From Labilibaculum euxinicum (lineage in GTDB: Bacteria; Bacteroidota; Bacteroidia; Bacteroidales; Marinifilaceae), in assembly GCF_009795715.1 (NCBI RefSeq), contig NZ_WTCR01000008.1:124001-188000 (forward strand): a stretch of 64,000 bases of DNA, read 5' to 3'. How positions within the stretch are numbered: the first letter of the stretch is position 1; the number at the start of each line of letters is the position of its first letter. Position numbers and translations under genes: made by a program. Positions 41,057 to 49,538 of the stretch are shown here, piece after piece. Under the pieces are notes generated by a model, which was given only the letters and a program-made list of their open reading frames with translations, had not been told where the DNA came from and ran no database searches.

Positions 41057-42904
41057 ATGAGAACAAAAGCAATTCTAATAACACTTATCAGCCTGTTTCT
41101 GATAGGAAATTTATCTGCGAAAAGCATAAGCGGAACTGTAAGCGATGAATCGAATGTCCCAATGCCAGGTGTTAGTATAATAATTAAAGGAACAGGTATT
41201 GGTTCTGTTACTAATATTGAAGGAAAGTACACGATAGAAGCCAATGAAAATGACATATTAATTTTTGGATTTATTGGGATGATTGCACAGGAAATTAAGG
41301 TGAAGCAACAAAGTATCATTAATGTAATCCTAAAGGCAGAAAACATTAGCCTGGATGAAGTGGTTGTATGCGCTTATGGAATAAGTAAACAACAAGCAAT
41401 TATGGGAAGTGCTGCCGGAGCGCGTGTAAAAGGCAGGAAATTCAAAAAGCGTAATCCTGTACTATTAGAAATGATGGATTGCGAAATGGAAGAAGACTTC
41501 AACACAGAAGCTTATTCTGCCATTCATGAAAATGGATACAAACAAGCAGTTAAAAATCCACTCTCTACTTTCTCAATTGATGTTGATGCTGCTTCGTACA
41601 GTAATGTTCGTCGATTTTTAACAGAAGGAACCAAACCGCCAATTGATGCCGTTCGAATTGAAGAAATGGTGAATTATTTTAATTACGACTATGCGCAACC
41701 CAATGACGAGCATCCTTTTTCTATCACAAACGAAGTGGCTGAATGTCCGTGGAACTCAGAAAATTTATTGCTGCACATTGGTTTACAAGGCAAAAAAATT
41801 GAAACCGAAAATCTACCGGCATCCAATCTGGTATTTCTTCTTGACGTTTCAGGTTCGATGGATTCTCCAAACAAATTACCATTGCTAAAAAAAGCATTTA
41901 AGCTTTTGGTCGGTCAGCTTAGGGAAGATGACAGAGTTGCAATAGTTGTCTATGCCGGAAATTCAGGCTTGGTTCTTCCTTCCACATCAGGATCAAGAAA
42001 AGAAGATATCTTAAATGCACTTAACCGCTTAAATGCAGGTGGTTCTACTGCCGGAGCATCGGGACTAAAACAAGCATACAAAGCAGCAAGTGAAAATTTT
42101 ATTGAAGGAGGAAACAACCGTATTATTTTAGCTACCGATGGTGATTTTAATATTGGTCAATCGAGTAATGCTGAAATGGAGCGATTGATTGAAAAAGAAC
42201 GTGAAAAAGGAATTTTCATTTCTGTTTTAGGCTTTGGCATGGGAAATTACAAAGATGATAAAATGGAAATTATTGCCGATAAAGGAAATGGCAACTATGC
42301 CTACATTGACAATCTTTTGGAAGCAAAAAAAGTATTGGTGAATGAATTTGGCGGCACTTTATTCACCATTGCCAAGGATGTAAAAATCCAGATTGAATTC
42401 AATCCTGCTGTTGTGGCAGAATACAGATTGGTAGGATACGAAAACAGAATGTTGGCTAGTGAGGATTTTGAAGATGATACAAAAGATGCCGGAGAATTGG
42501 GATCTGGTCACAGCGTAACGGCTCTTTACGAGATCAAGTTAATGAAGAACAAGAAAAAACAGGATCAGGAATTAAAATATCAGAACACAAGTTTAAACGC
42601 CAATGCATATACGGGAAATGAACTGGCCACAGTAAAATTCCGCTACAAAAAACCAGATGGTAAAAAGAGTCTGTTATTGGAAAAAATAATTTCCAATACA
42701 CGAATTGACAGGCGGGAACTATCCAACAACTTCAAATTCTCAGCTTCTGTTGCCGGTTTCGGACTTCTGTTAAGAGATTCAAAATTTAAGGGAAACTGTT
42801 CTTACGGTATGCTGATTGATCTGGCTCAACAATCAAAAGGCGAAGACAAAGAAGGCTACCGAAGTGAATTTATCCAATTAATGAAACTTGCCAAGCAATT
42901 ATAG
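41057..42904 (+). CDS. Secreted VWA protein with CarboxypepD_reg domain (YfbK-like)
   Basis: The protein has 615 residues. Signal peptide at 1-21. CarboxypepD_reg domain at about 22-95 (SGTVSDESNVPMPGVSIIIKGTGIGSVTN), then ISLDEVVVCAYG (97-108), an SusC-like plug opening. A YfbK-type N-terminal region (TFSIDVDAASYSNVRRFL and VNYFNYDYAQP) precedes the VWA domain (about 256-430), where the metal-binding MIDAS is D263-x-S265-x-S267 with D361 downstream. The C-terminal part is the usual YfbK/DUF3520 extension. Such proteins are exported and bind metal-dependent ligands; function is unassigned. Divergent from the sigma/anti-sigma pair. Confidence 0.88.
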   Translation: MRTKAILITLISLFLIGNLSAKSISGTVSDESNVPMPGVSIIIKGTGIGSVTNIEGKYTIEANENDILIFGFIGMIAQEIKVKQQSIINVILKAENISLDEVVVCAYGISKQQAIMGSAAGARVKGRKFKKRNPVLLEMMDCEMEEDFNTEAYSAIHENGYKQAVKNPLSTFSIDVDAASYSNVRRFLTEGTKPPIDAVRIEEMVNYFNYDYAQPNDEHPFSITNEVAECPWNSENLLLHIGLQGKKIETENLPASNLVFLLDVSGSMDSPNKLPLLKKAFKLLVGQLREDDRVAIVVYAGNSGLVLPSTSGSRKEDILNALNRLNAGGSTAGASGLKQAYKAASENFIEGGNNRIILATDGDFNIGQSSNAEMERLIEKEREKGIFISVLGFGMGNYKDDKMEIIADKGNGNYAYIDNLLEAKKVLVNEFGGTLFTIAKDVKIQIEFNPAVVAEYRLVGYENRMLASEDFEDDTKDAGELGSGHSVTALYEIKLMKNKKKQDQELKYQNTSLNANAYTGNELATVKFRYKKPDGKKSLLLEKIISNTRIDRRELSNNFKFSASVAGFGLLLRDSKFKGNCSYGMLIDLAQQSKGEDKEGYRSEFIQLMKLAKQL

Positions 42905-42910
42905 AACCGA

Positions 42911-42935
42911 AAAGAGGCATCCCGCGTGCCTCTTT
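42911..42935 (+). terminator. Terminator after the VWA gene
   Basis: AAAGAGGCA (42911-42919) and TGCCTCTTT (42927-42935) form a 9-bp stem with a 7-nt loop, followed by CTTTC. Confidence 0.68.
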
Positions 42936-42956
42936 CTTTCAAATATCACTATAAAG

Positions 42957-42986
42957 TTTCTAATGATGGGATATTTAGTAATTTTG
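42957..42986 (+). promoter_or_regulatory. Promoter of the single-domain DEAD-box gene
   Basis: TTTC (42957-42960), 18 nt, then TAATTTTG (42979-42986). Transcription would start about 20 nt before the ATG at 43015. Confidence 0.55.
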
Positions 42987-43014
42987 CATTGAATACAAAA
43001 AATACAATCACCCA

Positions 43015-43626
43015 ATGTTTTTAAAAAAATTAGATCCACAGCTTTTAGAAGCTATTGAAGAATATGGTTTTGAAACTCCAACAGAAGTTCAAAAGAGTTG
43101 CATCTCAAAAATAAAAAGCGGTGTTGATTTATTTGTTAAAGCTCCTGATGAATCCGGGAAAACCCATACCATAATTATTGGTATTATTCAGCAACTTAAA
43201 GCTGAATTTGAGGATGTACCCAGAGCCATTGTTGTTGTTTCGGATAGAGAGAAAGCAATTCAACTGAAAGAACAGTTTCTGGCACTAAGTCACAATACCA
43301 GCCTGAGGATATTTAGTGAAGGTGATGCGGGGAATTTACACAACCTGCGTGATAAAATTTATGCCGGTTCGGATATTGTTATTGCAACAGCAAGAAAATT
43401 CAACGAATTGTACTCGTTTAGCGGAATCAATCTAAGCAATTTAAAGATAGTTGCCATTGATGATGCTGAGATGATTGTTAAAGAACAAATTGTTTCGGAT
43501 ATTAATCGCCTATCTGATAATCTTCCCAAATCACAACGAATTGTATTTACGAATAAAATCACCAATAAAATGGAAGATTACATGGAAAACTACATGTATT
43601 CTCCTATTGTTCTGGATTTTGAATAA
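43015..43626 (+). CDS. Single-domain DEAD-box-like protein with altered motifs
   Basis: The protein has 203 residues that correspond only to the first RecA-like domain of a DEAD-box helicase; the second domain is absent, and a terminator follows directly. The Q motif is recognisable (GFETPTEVQ, Q25). Walker A reads APDESGKT (43-50), keeping GKT but losing the usual TGSGKT; the DEAD box reads DDAE (149-152); motif III SAT is replaced (FTNKIT, 178-183). ATP binding is possible, but helicase activity is unlikely. It has its own promoter and terminator, so it looks like an intact small gene, not a fragment. Role unknown; RNA-binding or regulatory functions are possible. Confidence 0.78.
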   Translation: MFLKKLDPQLLEAIEEYGFETPTEVQKSCISKIKSGVDLFVKAPDESGKTHTIIIGIIQQLKAEFEDVPRAIVVVSDREKAIQLKEQFLALSHNTSLRIFSEGDAGNLHNLRDKIYAGSDIVIATARKFNELYSFSGINLSNLKIVAIDDAEMIVKEQIVSDINRLSDNLPKSQRIVFTNKITNKMEDYMENYMYSPIVLDFE

Positions 43627-43633
43627 AACATAA

Positions 43634-43665
43634 AAAATGCCTCCAATAATAATTGGAGGCATTTT
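43634..43665. terminator. Bidirectional terminator between DEAD-box-like gene and dps
   Basis: AAAATGCCTCCAAT (43634-43647) and ATTGGAGGCATTTT (43652-43665) form a 14-bp perfect stem with AATA loop, with T-rich flanks on both sides. Confidence 0.88.
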
Positions 43666-43668
43666 ATT

Positions 43669-44148
43669 TTAGCGCAAATATGCTTTAAACATCCAGTTTA
43701 GCTTCTCAAAATAAGAAACGTAGGCTGGCAGAATATCTAAAGTTCCTTCATCCTCATTTTCATTTGCCTGAATTAATACTTCTTTTACTTTCCCGATTAA
43801 AATATTGTGCGACTGAATAATTTGTTTCACCATATCGGTACCTGAACAATTTGAGTTGGCTTCCTGAATGGTTGAAATGGCAACGTAATCGGAAAAATTT
43901 CCCAAAGGATGACCTTCCAATGTTAATACCCGCTCTGCAATTTCATCCACTTTATCGCTGGCATCAACATACAATTCTTCAAATTTGGCGTGCAGTTCAA
44001 AAAAATCGTTTCCTCCTACATTCCAATGAAAATTGCGTAAATTCTGATAATACAATTGATAATTGGCCAACAATATTTGCAATTGCTCTACTTCTCTTTC
44101 TTTTGCATTTAATTCTACTACTTCCAGGTTACTTTTACTGTTTTTCAT
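43669..44148 (-). CDS. dps: Dps-family ferritin-like protein
   Basis: The protein has 159 residues. Helical bundle with the Dps ferroxidase residues: NLRNFHWNVGGNDFFELHAKFEELYVDASDKVDEIAERVLTLEG, in which the histidine, aspartates and glutamate lie at the dimer interface. Dps dodecamers store iron, oxidise it with hydrogen peroxide and can bind DNA. The basic N-terminal tail is short (MKNSKSNLEVVELN), so DNA binding through the tail is doubtful. Monocistronic, with its own terminator downstream. Confidence 0.95.
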   Translation of the reverse strand: MKNSKSNLEVVELNAKEREVEQLQILLANYQLYYQNLRNFHWNVGGNDFFELHAKFEELYVDASDKVDEIAERVLTLEGHPLGNFSDYVAISTIQEANSNCSGTDMVKQIIQSHNILIGKVKEVLIQANENEDEGTLDILPAYVSYFEKLNWMFKAYLR

Positions 44149-44380
44149 GTTTTCTTATTTTTAGTTTATTAATATTATTTCTAATTCTCTGATACAAATA
44201 TCACATCATTCAGATTATTAAAAATCATATATCAATAAGAAAAACTTATTAATTAAATTACTGCTCCCAAATCAATATTCGGAGCCGGGTTTTCACCCTG
44301 AAAAAATAAGGATAAAACAGAAGTAGGGTAAATTGGTATCAATTACGGTTATATAGTAATTAAACTAAATAACCAAAAAG

Positions 44381-44836
44381 ATGATTCACAACAAACTCGA
44401 TAAACTATTTGGGCAAGCGGGATCGATACTTGGTTGGATGATCATGCTTGTGGGAATTTATTCATCCATCCTCCCTCTCACGCTATTATTAGTTCTAATC
44501 GGATCGTTTATGGCATTTTCCTACTCTGGAATCTACCTGGACAAGGACGATGAAAAATACAAATTCTACTACGCCTACTTTGGGCTATTTAAATCGGGCT
44601 CGTGGAGAAGTTTAAAAAATATTGACCGTGTTGCCGGAATCTCATCTATTATTCTGCGAGATTCCTATATTCCCGAACAAAAAGAAACGAATTTGAAGAC
44701 AGATGATTGCTTTGTAGTTTTATTTCTGAAAAACCGCAATCGAAGAATTCCTTTTAAAAGATGTAAAGATTTATTGGAAGCCAAACTGGAAGCTCAAAAA
44801 ATAGGTCAGCTATTAAATCTAAATGTTATTCATTAG
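44381..44836 (+). CDS. Membrane protein of unknown function (two helices and a soluble domain)
   Basis: The protein has 151 residues. Two close membrane helices at about 14-50 (GSILGWMIMLVGIYSSILPLTLLLVLIGSFMAF) form a hairpin. A soluble, strand-rich C-terminal domain follows (GIYLDKDDEKYKFYYAYFGLFKSGSWRSLKNIDRV; CFVVLFLKNRNRRIPFKRC). The order suggests a PH-like or related small fold on the cytoplasmic side, but this is inference and I do not recognise the family. Monocistronic with its own terminator. Confidence 0.65.
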   Translation: MIHNKLDKLFGQAGSILGWMIMLVGIYSSILPLTLLLVLIGSFMAFSYSGIYLDKDDEKYKFYYAYFGLFKSGSWRSLKNIDRVAGISSIILRDSYIPEQKETNLKTDDCFVVLFLKNRNRRIPFKRCKDLLEAKLEAQKIGQLLNLNVIH

Positions 44837-44878
44837 CCCAACATAACTCCTTGTCACTACAAACAAGTCACAAACCAA

Positions 44879-44906
44879 AAAAGAACCTCAGTTTTGAGGT
44901 TCTTTT
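44879..44906. terminator. Terminator between the membrane protein and the C1-type peptidase
   Basis: AAAAGAACCTCA (44879-44890) and TGAGGTTCTTTT (44895-44906) form a 12-bp stem over GTTT. Confidence 0.85.
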
Positions 44907-44931
44907 ACTATAAATTTATTTTGGGCTGAGT

Positions 44932-46320
44932 CTAAAACATATAATCCCAAACCGGCAGTAATATCGGGGTTGTTTTAAGTGCTTCCTTCGCTTTCTCGTC
45001 CAAATAGTTTTTGTTGATTACCACACGAAACATATATTCCGAGAACCATTCATCTGTGAAAGTTAAATATCCATTATTTCCTGAGGTACTTCCCCACGAG
45101 TTTTCAAATTCCCATTTCACAGGCACTTCATTTTCATCCACATCAACGCCAATCAATGCCATTGCATGAGAAGAACCGGATTGACGAGTCAAAACTCTGG
45201 CTTTTTTATCCATATCGAATTCGACTCCCAGTAAAGAAGCATAATCGTAGGTATTCAAATCCATTACACCCGCTTTTCTGTTGTGTTGTTTTCCTACATC
45301 GCAGGATGCATACATTGCTTCATTGTTCTTGATAGAAGCCATTGCAAACTTTTTAATTTCATCATTCGGAAGATTTAAATACGTCCAATTGATTCCTTCC
45401 TCAACATTTCTGTAATTCTTAATTTCGTATACTTTATAATAGTCACGGGTCGGATCATTCATGATCATCACCAATTCAGTATTCGCAAAATCAGGATTAA
45501 TTTCAGCCAAGAATTCTTTAGGAGTATACATTTTGCTTTCGCTGATTTTTCCATCAGCATCCTTAAATCTCCATGAAAAATTTACCGGAGGTTCGCCCAA
45601 ACTTAAAGCCAACATGCGGTAAATTGATTTTAAAGCGGTCATTTTTGCCAATGCAATATCTTTCACCGATGCTTTTCCAGCGATCATATTTCGAAGTTTA
45701 TATCCTTCTCCTCTTAATTTTTCGTTTATTAAGCTGGTAATTTCGCGGGTTTTATTACTCACCTTTGTTTCCGGCATTACTTCCGCCGGAACAACACCAT
45801 ATTTTTTAGCTACATTAAAAAAAGAATTCCAAACGCCGCCATCATCAACAGGACCTTTAAAATAAAGAACAACTTCCCGATCATCCATCTTACGATCAGC
45901 AGTTGCAATTATATTCTCAAGAAACAAATTTGATTTCTCGAACAAATCCCAGAAATAGTTATAGTTGTGAGAAAAATCGAATGAATTCAAATTAAATTTT
46001 TTCATTACTTCCGGACGAATTGTATTCATAGAAGTAAACATCCAACATCTGCCTGAACTTTCCTGATTCGTAATTCCCTTTACATCAACTCTGTATTTGA
46101 AAAAATGATCTGTTTTTCCAATCTTTTCATGATTGAGAGACAGCTCTCGAATACTTTCCGAATTGGTAATTGCATTTTGAATTGCTCTGCTCGAAGCATC
46201 CAATTTGAAACTTGAACGAATCTCGTTCAACATTTTAGCATCTACAGTTCCCTTATTTTGTCCTATTGACATGGTACTGAATGTCATTGCAAGAATAGGT
46301 ACCAATAAAAATTTCTTCAT
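44932..46320 (-). CDS. Exported C1B-type cysteine peptidase (bleomycin hydrolase/aminopeptidase C-like)
   Basis: The protein has 462 residues from the ATG at 46320; a GTG further upstream is unlikely because the signal peptide (MKKFLLVPILAMTFSTMSIG) begins at the ATG. The catalytic residues of family C1B are in place: Q86 and C92 in QESSGRCWMFTSMNT, His near 384 in SSHAMALIGVD, and Asn near 406 in FENSWG. Bleomycin hydrolase and PepC are normally cytoplasmic, so export is unusual. It would act as a periplasmic or outer peptidase. Confidence 0.92.
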   Translation of the reverse strand: MKKFLLVPILAMTFSTMSIGQNKGTVDAKMLNEIRSSFKLDASSRAIQNAITNSESIRELSLNHEKIGKTDHFFKYRVDVKGITNQESSGRCWMFTSMNTIRPEVMKKFNLNSFDFSHNYNYFWDLFEKSNLFLENIIATADRKMDDREVVLYFKGPVDDGGVWNSFFNVAKKYGVVPAEVMPETKVSNKTREITSLINEKLRGEGYKLRNMIAGKASVKDIALAKMTALKSIYRMLALSLGEPPVNFSWRFKDADGKISESKMYTPKEFLAEINPDFANTELVMIMNDPTRDYYKVYEIKNYRNVEEGINWTYLNLPNDEIKKFAMASIKNNEAMYASCDVGKQHNRKAGVMDLNTYDYASLLGVEFDMDKKARVLTRQSGSSHAMALIGVDVDENEVPVKWEFENSWGSTSGNNGYLTFTDEWFSEYMFRVVINKNYLDEKAKEALKTTPILLPVWDYMF

Positions 46321-46405
46321 TTTTTTGTAGTTAGTCGGTTGAAGTTTTAAATTAATTCTCACAAACTTAAAAAAACGAAACTAAAAAAACGCCTGGTTTT
46401 AACAG

Positions 46406-46438
46406 AAAAGCCACCCTATAAACTAAAGGATGGCTTTT
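46406..46438 (-). terminator. Terminator after lpdA
   Basis: AAAAGCCACCCT (46406-46417) pairs with AGGATGGCTTTT (46427-46438) with one mismatch; T-rich on the minus strand. It lies about 25 bp beyond the stop at 46463. Confidence 0.7.
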
Positions 46439-46462
46439 TATCCAGCATTATTTTCGTATCTC

Positions 46463-47857
46463 TTAAATGTGAATTACCTCATCGTAAGCGGCAGCTGCGG
46501 CTTCCATGACAGCTTCCGACATGGTTGGATGCGGATGAATCGACTTAATCAATTCATGACCTGTTGTTTCCAACTTGCGGGCAGTAACCAATTCTGCAAT
46601 CATTTCGGTTACGTTAGCGCCCACCATATGAGCTCCCAACAATTCACCGTACTTAGCATCAAAAACAAGTTTAACAAATCCTTCGTTGGCTCCGGCAGCA
46701 CTTGCTTTTCCTGATGCTGAAAAAGGAAATTTACCAATCTTTAACTCGTATCCGGCTTCTTTCGCTGCTTTTTCGGTCAATCCCATCGATGCAACTTCAG
46801 GAACTGTATATGTACATCCGGGAATGGTTGTATAATCAATTGGTTCAACATTCATTCCGGCGATTTTCTCAACACAGCAAATTCCTTCGGCCGACGCAAC
46901 GTGAGCCAAAGCAGGTCCTTTTATAATATCGCCAATTGCATAAACACCTTCCACATTGGTTCTGAAATAATCGTCGACAAGAACTCTGCCATTTTCTGCA
47001 GCCACTCCTACCTCTTCCAAACCAATATTTTCGGTATTAGGCGCAATTCCCACTGCTGAAAGCACGATTTCGCACTCATGAACTTCGATTTCGCCTTTCT
47101 TATTTTTAATATTCACTTTTAAATTGCCATCTGACCCTTCTACCGATTCAACTGTAGAATTGGTCATGACTTTAATTTTATTCTTCTTGAAACTACGTCC
47201 CATTTGCTTCGAAACCTCTTCATCTTCAACAGGAAGAATTTCCGGCAAAAATTCTACTAAAGTAACCTGAGTTCCCATAGTAGAATAGAAGTATGCAAAC
47301 TCAGATCCAATTGCTCCGGAACCAACTACAATCATTGATTTAGGCAATTTCTCCAAAGTCAATGCTTTGCGGTATCCGATGATGTTTTTTCCATCCTGTG
47401 GAAGATTTGGCAATTCGCGGGAACGCGCTCCTGTTGCCAAAATAATATGCTTTGCTTCATGATTGGATTTAGTTCCATCTTCAGCCGTAACTTCAACCGT
47501 TTTGTTACCTACTAATTTTCCAAAACCATTGATCACCTCAATTTTGTTCTTTTTAAGCAGGTACTGAATTCCGCCACTCATTTTTTCAGCCACACCACGA
47601 CTACGGGCAACCACCTTTTCAAAATCAGGTTTAACCTCGCCTTCTACAGTCAATCCATAATCTCCGGCGTGTTTCATATATTCAAATACTTGTGCTGATT
47701 TCAGCAAAGATTTGGTTGGAATACAACCCCAGTTCAAACAAATCCCACCCAATTCGGCGCGTTCAACAACTGCAACATTCAAACCCAATTGTGAAGCGCG
47801 AATGGCGGCTACGTAACCACCTGGACCACTTCCTACTACTATTAAATCGTAACTCAT
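46463..47857 (-). CDS. lpdA: Dihydrolipoyl dehydrogenase
   Basis: E3 component that reoxidises dihydrolipoyl groups of 2-oxoacid dehydrogenase or glycine-cleavage complexes with FAD and NAD. 464 residues. FAD motif VVGSGPGGYVAAIRASQLG, redox-active C40 and C45 in GGICLNWGCIPTKS, NAD motif VVGSGAIGSEFAYFYSTMG, and the C-terminal active-site HPHPTMSEA. No E1/E2 gene is next to it, so it probably serves several complexes. The next gene upstream is an ABC permease 89 bp away. Confidence 0.98.
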   Translation of the reverse strand: MSYDLIVVGSGPGGYVAAIRASQLGLNVAVVERAELGGICLNWGCIPTKSLLKSAQVFEYMKHAGDYGLTVEGEVKPDFEKVVARSRGVAEKMSGGIQYLLKKNKIEVINGFGKLVGNKTVEVTAEDGTKSNHEAKHIILATGARSRELPNLPQDGKNIIGYRKALTLEKLPKSMIVVGSGAIGSEFAYFYSTMGTQVTLVEFLPEILPVEDEEVSKQMGRSFKKNKIKVMTNSTVESVEGSDGNLKVNIKNKKGEIEVHECEIVLSAVGIAPNTENIGLEEVGVAAENGRVLVDDYFRTNVEGVYAIGDIIKGPALAHVASAEGICCVEKIAGMNVEPIDYTTIPGCTYTVPEVASMGLTEKAAKEAGYELKIGKFPFSASGKASAAGANEGFVKLVFDAKYGELLGAHMVGANVTEMIAELVTARKLETTGHELIKSIHPHPTMSEAVMEAAAAAYDEVIHI

Positions 47858-47946
47858 TTTATTTTGTTGTTTATATTAGTACAAATTTTGTTTTACTAAT
47901 TTATATATTCTTTTTTAATACAGAAGATCTGCCCTCTTCAACTGAA

Positions 47947-48783
47947 TTAGGCCAAATTTTTCCGCCTAACCGAAATCATTACTAATTGAACAAGTTTCGC
48001 TATCACAAACAGGATCACAAACGAAAAAATAATTGTTGCTCCTGATGGTGCATTAATTCGATAAGAAACCAGTAAGCCAATAAACGATCCCAAAAATCCA
48101 AATGCTATCGATCCGAAGATCATTTTCTTAAAATCATTCGTAAACATATTGGCTATGGTTTGCGGAATTGTTAAAAACGAAATCACCAGAATAATTCCAA
48201 CCACTCTAATATTTAAAACAATGGCCAAAGCCACCAATGATATCAGTAAATAATTTAAAAACTGAACCGGAGCTTTCTGCGTTCGTGCAAACTCTTCATC
48301 GAAGGCAACAAATAAAATCGGCCGTAACAAGAAGAAAAATACAGCAATTGTGAATACACATAAACCTAAAAGCAGATATAAATCCAAGACTCCGACAGTT
48401 AAAATATTCCCAAATAAAAAACTCATTAAATTGGGTGCATAACCAGGTGTCATGTAAATAAAAAGGATACCCAAAGCCATTCCAAAAGCCCATAAAATTC
48501 CAATAACAGAATCTTGTCTCACGTCAGTTTTTTTCGAGATCCATTCAATTCCCAAAGCTGATAACACACCAAAAACCGCGGCTCCAAATACCGGATTCAA
48601 TCCTAAATACCAGGCAAGGCCAATTCCTCCGAAAGAGGCATGTGTAATTCCGCCACTGATAAAAACAATTCTTCGTGCGACAATATAAGAACCGATAATT
48701 CCACAGGAAATACTCGCCAGAATTGCTGCTCCAACAGCGTTTAGAAAGAAATTATATTGAAATAACTCTATTAGTTCGTTCAT
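47947..48783 (-). CDS. Metal ABC transporter permease (zinc/manganese type)
   Basis: The protein has 278 residues with eight or nine membrane helices and the ABC-3 family pattern: an early RRIVFISGGITHASFGGIGLAWYLG, a middle DSVIGILWAFGMALGILFI, and the QTIANMFTNDFKKM segment at the cytosolic coupling region. It would form the channel of a ZnuABC- or MntABC-type importer with the two genes upstream. Zinc versus manganese cannot be decided from the permease. It follows the ATPase gene by 3 bp, so they are translationally coupled. Confidence 0.93.
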   Translation of the reverse strand: MNELIELFQYNFFLNAVGAAILASISCGIIGSYIVARRIVFISGGITHASFGGIGLAWYLGLNPVFGAAVFGVLSALGIEWISKKTDVRQDSVIGILWAFGMALGILFIYMTPGYAPNLMSFLFGNILTVGVLDLYLLLGLCVFTIAVFFFLLRPILFVAFDEEFARTQKAPVQFLNYLLISLVALAIVLNIRVVGIILVISFLTIPQTIANMFTNDFKKMIFGSIAFGFLGSFIGLLVSYRINAPSGATIIFSFVILFVIAKLVQLVMISVRRKNLA

Positions 48784-48786
48784 ATC

Positions 48787-49527
48787 TTACTTGTGATGCT
48801 TTAGTACTCGGTGAGGAACTTCGCCATGTGTTATTAAATCAATCGGGCAATTATAGGCCATCAACTGCTCTTGCGATATCACATTCGAATCATGGTAACA
48901 TAGTGTTTCATTCACACAGGCAATTGACTTTACATGAGAACATATTGTTCCAACATCATGAGAGACAACAATAATGGCCATATGAGAATTTAAATGATGA
49001 AGAATTTCATACAACTCTCCTTCAAAATTGCTATCCACATAAGTATCCGGCTCATCCAAAATCAACAACTGCGGATCTGCAATAATTGCCCGGCACAAAA
49101 ATACACGCTGCAATTGTCCGCCAGACAACTCTCCAATATTTTTATTCTTCAAATGAATAATACCCATTTGCGTCATTAATTCATCTGCACGCCTCTTGTT
49201 CTCACTATTATATCTTCCAAATATCTTTTTATGAGACATTAATCCTGAAAGAACAACCTCTTTAACAGGAATTGGAAACTTATTATCAATTTGATTGATT
49301 TGAGGCAAATAACCAATAATACATCTGTCATTACCATCCGGCAGTATTTCTCCCTCAACAGGCTTTATAGTACCCAAAATTACCTTTAACAGCGTTGTTT
49401 TACCTCCACCGTTAGGACCGATAATTCCCAAAAAATCATTTTCTTTCACCACCAAATTCACCCCTTTCAATACAATCTTTTCATCGTATCCTGCAGTCAG
49501 TGATTTTAATTCCAGAATTTTTTTCAT
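48787..49527 (-). CDS. Metal ABC transporter ATP-binding protein
   Basis: The start ATG at 49527 (MKKILELKSL) is better than the TTG three codons earlier. 246 residues. Walker A GPNGGGKTT near 38-45, Q-loop, signature LSGGQLQRVFLCRA, Walker B LLILDEPDTYVD, H-loop VSHDVG. It powers metal import; the second gene of the operon, 11 bp after the binding-protein gene. Confidence 0.95.
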   Translation of the reverse strand: MKKILELKSLTAGYDEKIVLKGVNLVVKENDFLGIIGPNGGGKTTLLKVILGTIKPVEGEILPDGNDRCIIGYLPQINQIDNKFPIPVKEVVLSGLMSHKKIFGRYNSENKRRADELMTQMGIIHLKNKNIGELSGGQLQRVFLCRAIIADPQLLILDEPDTYVDSNFEGELYEILHHLNSHMAIIVVSHDVGTICSHVKSIACVNETLCYHDSNVISQEQLMAYNCPIDLITHGEVPHRVLKHHK

Positions 49528-49538
49528 TTCCGACAATT

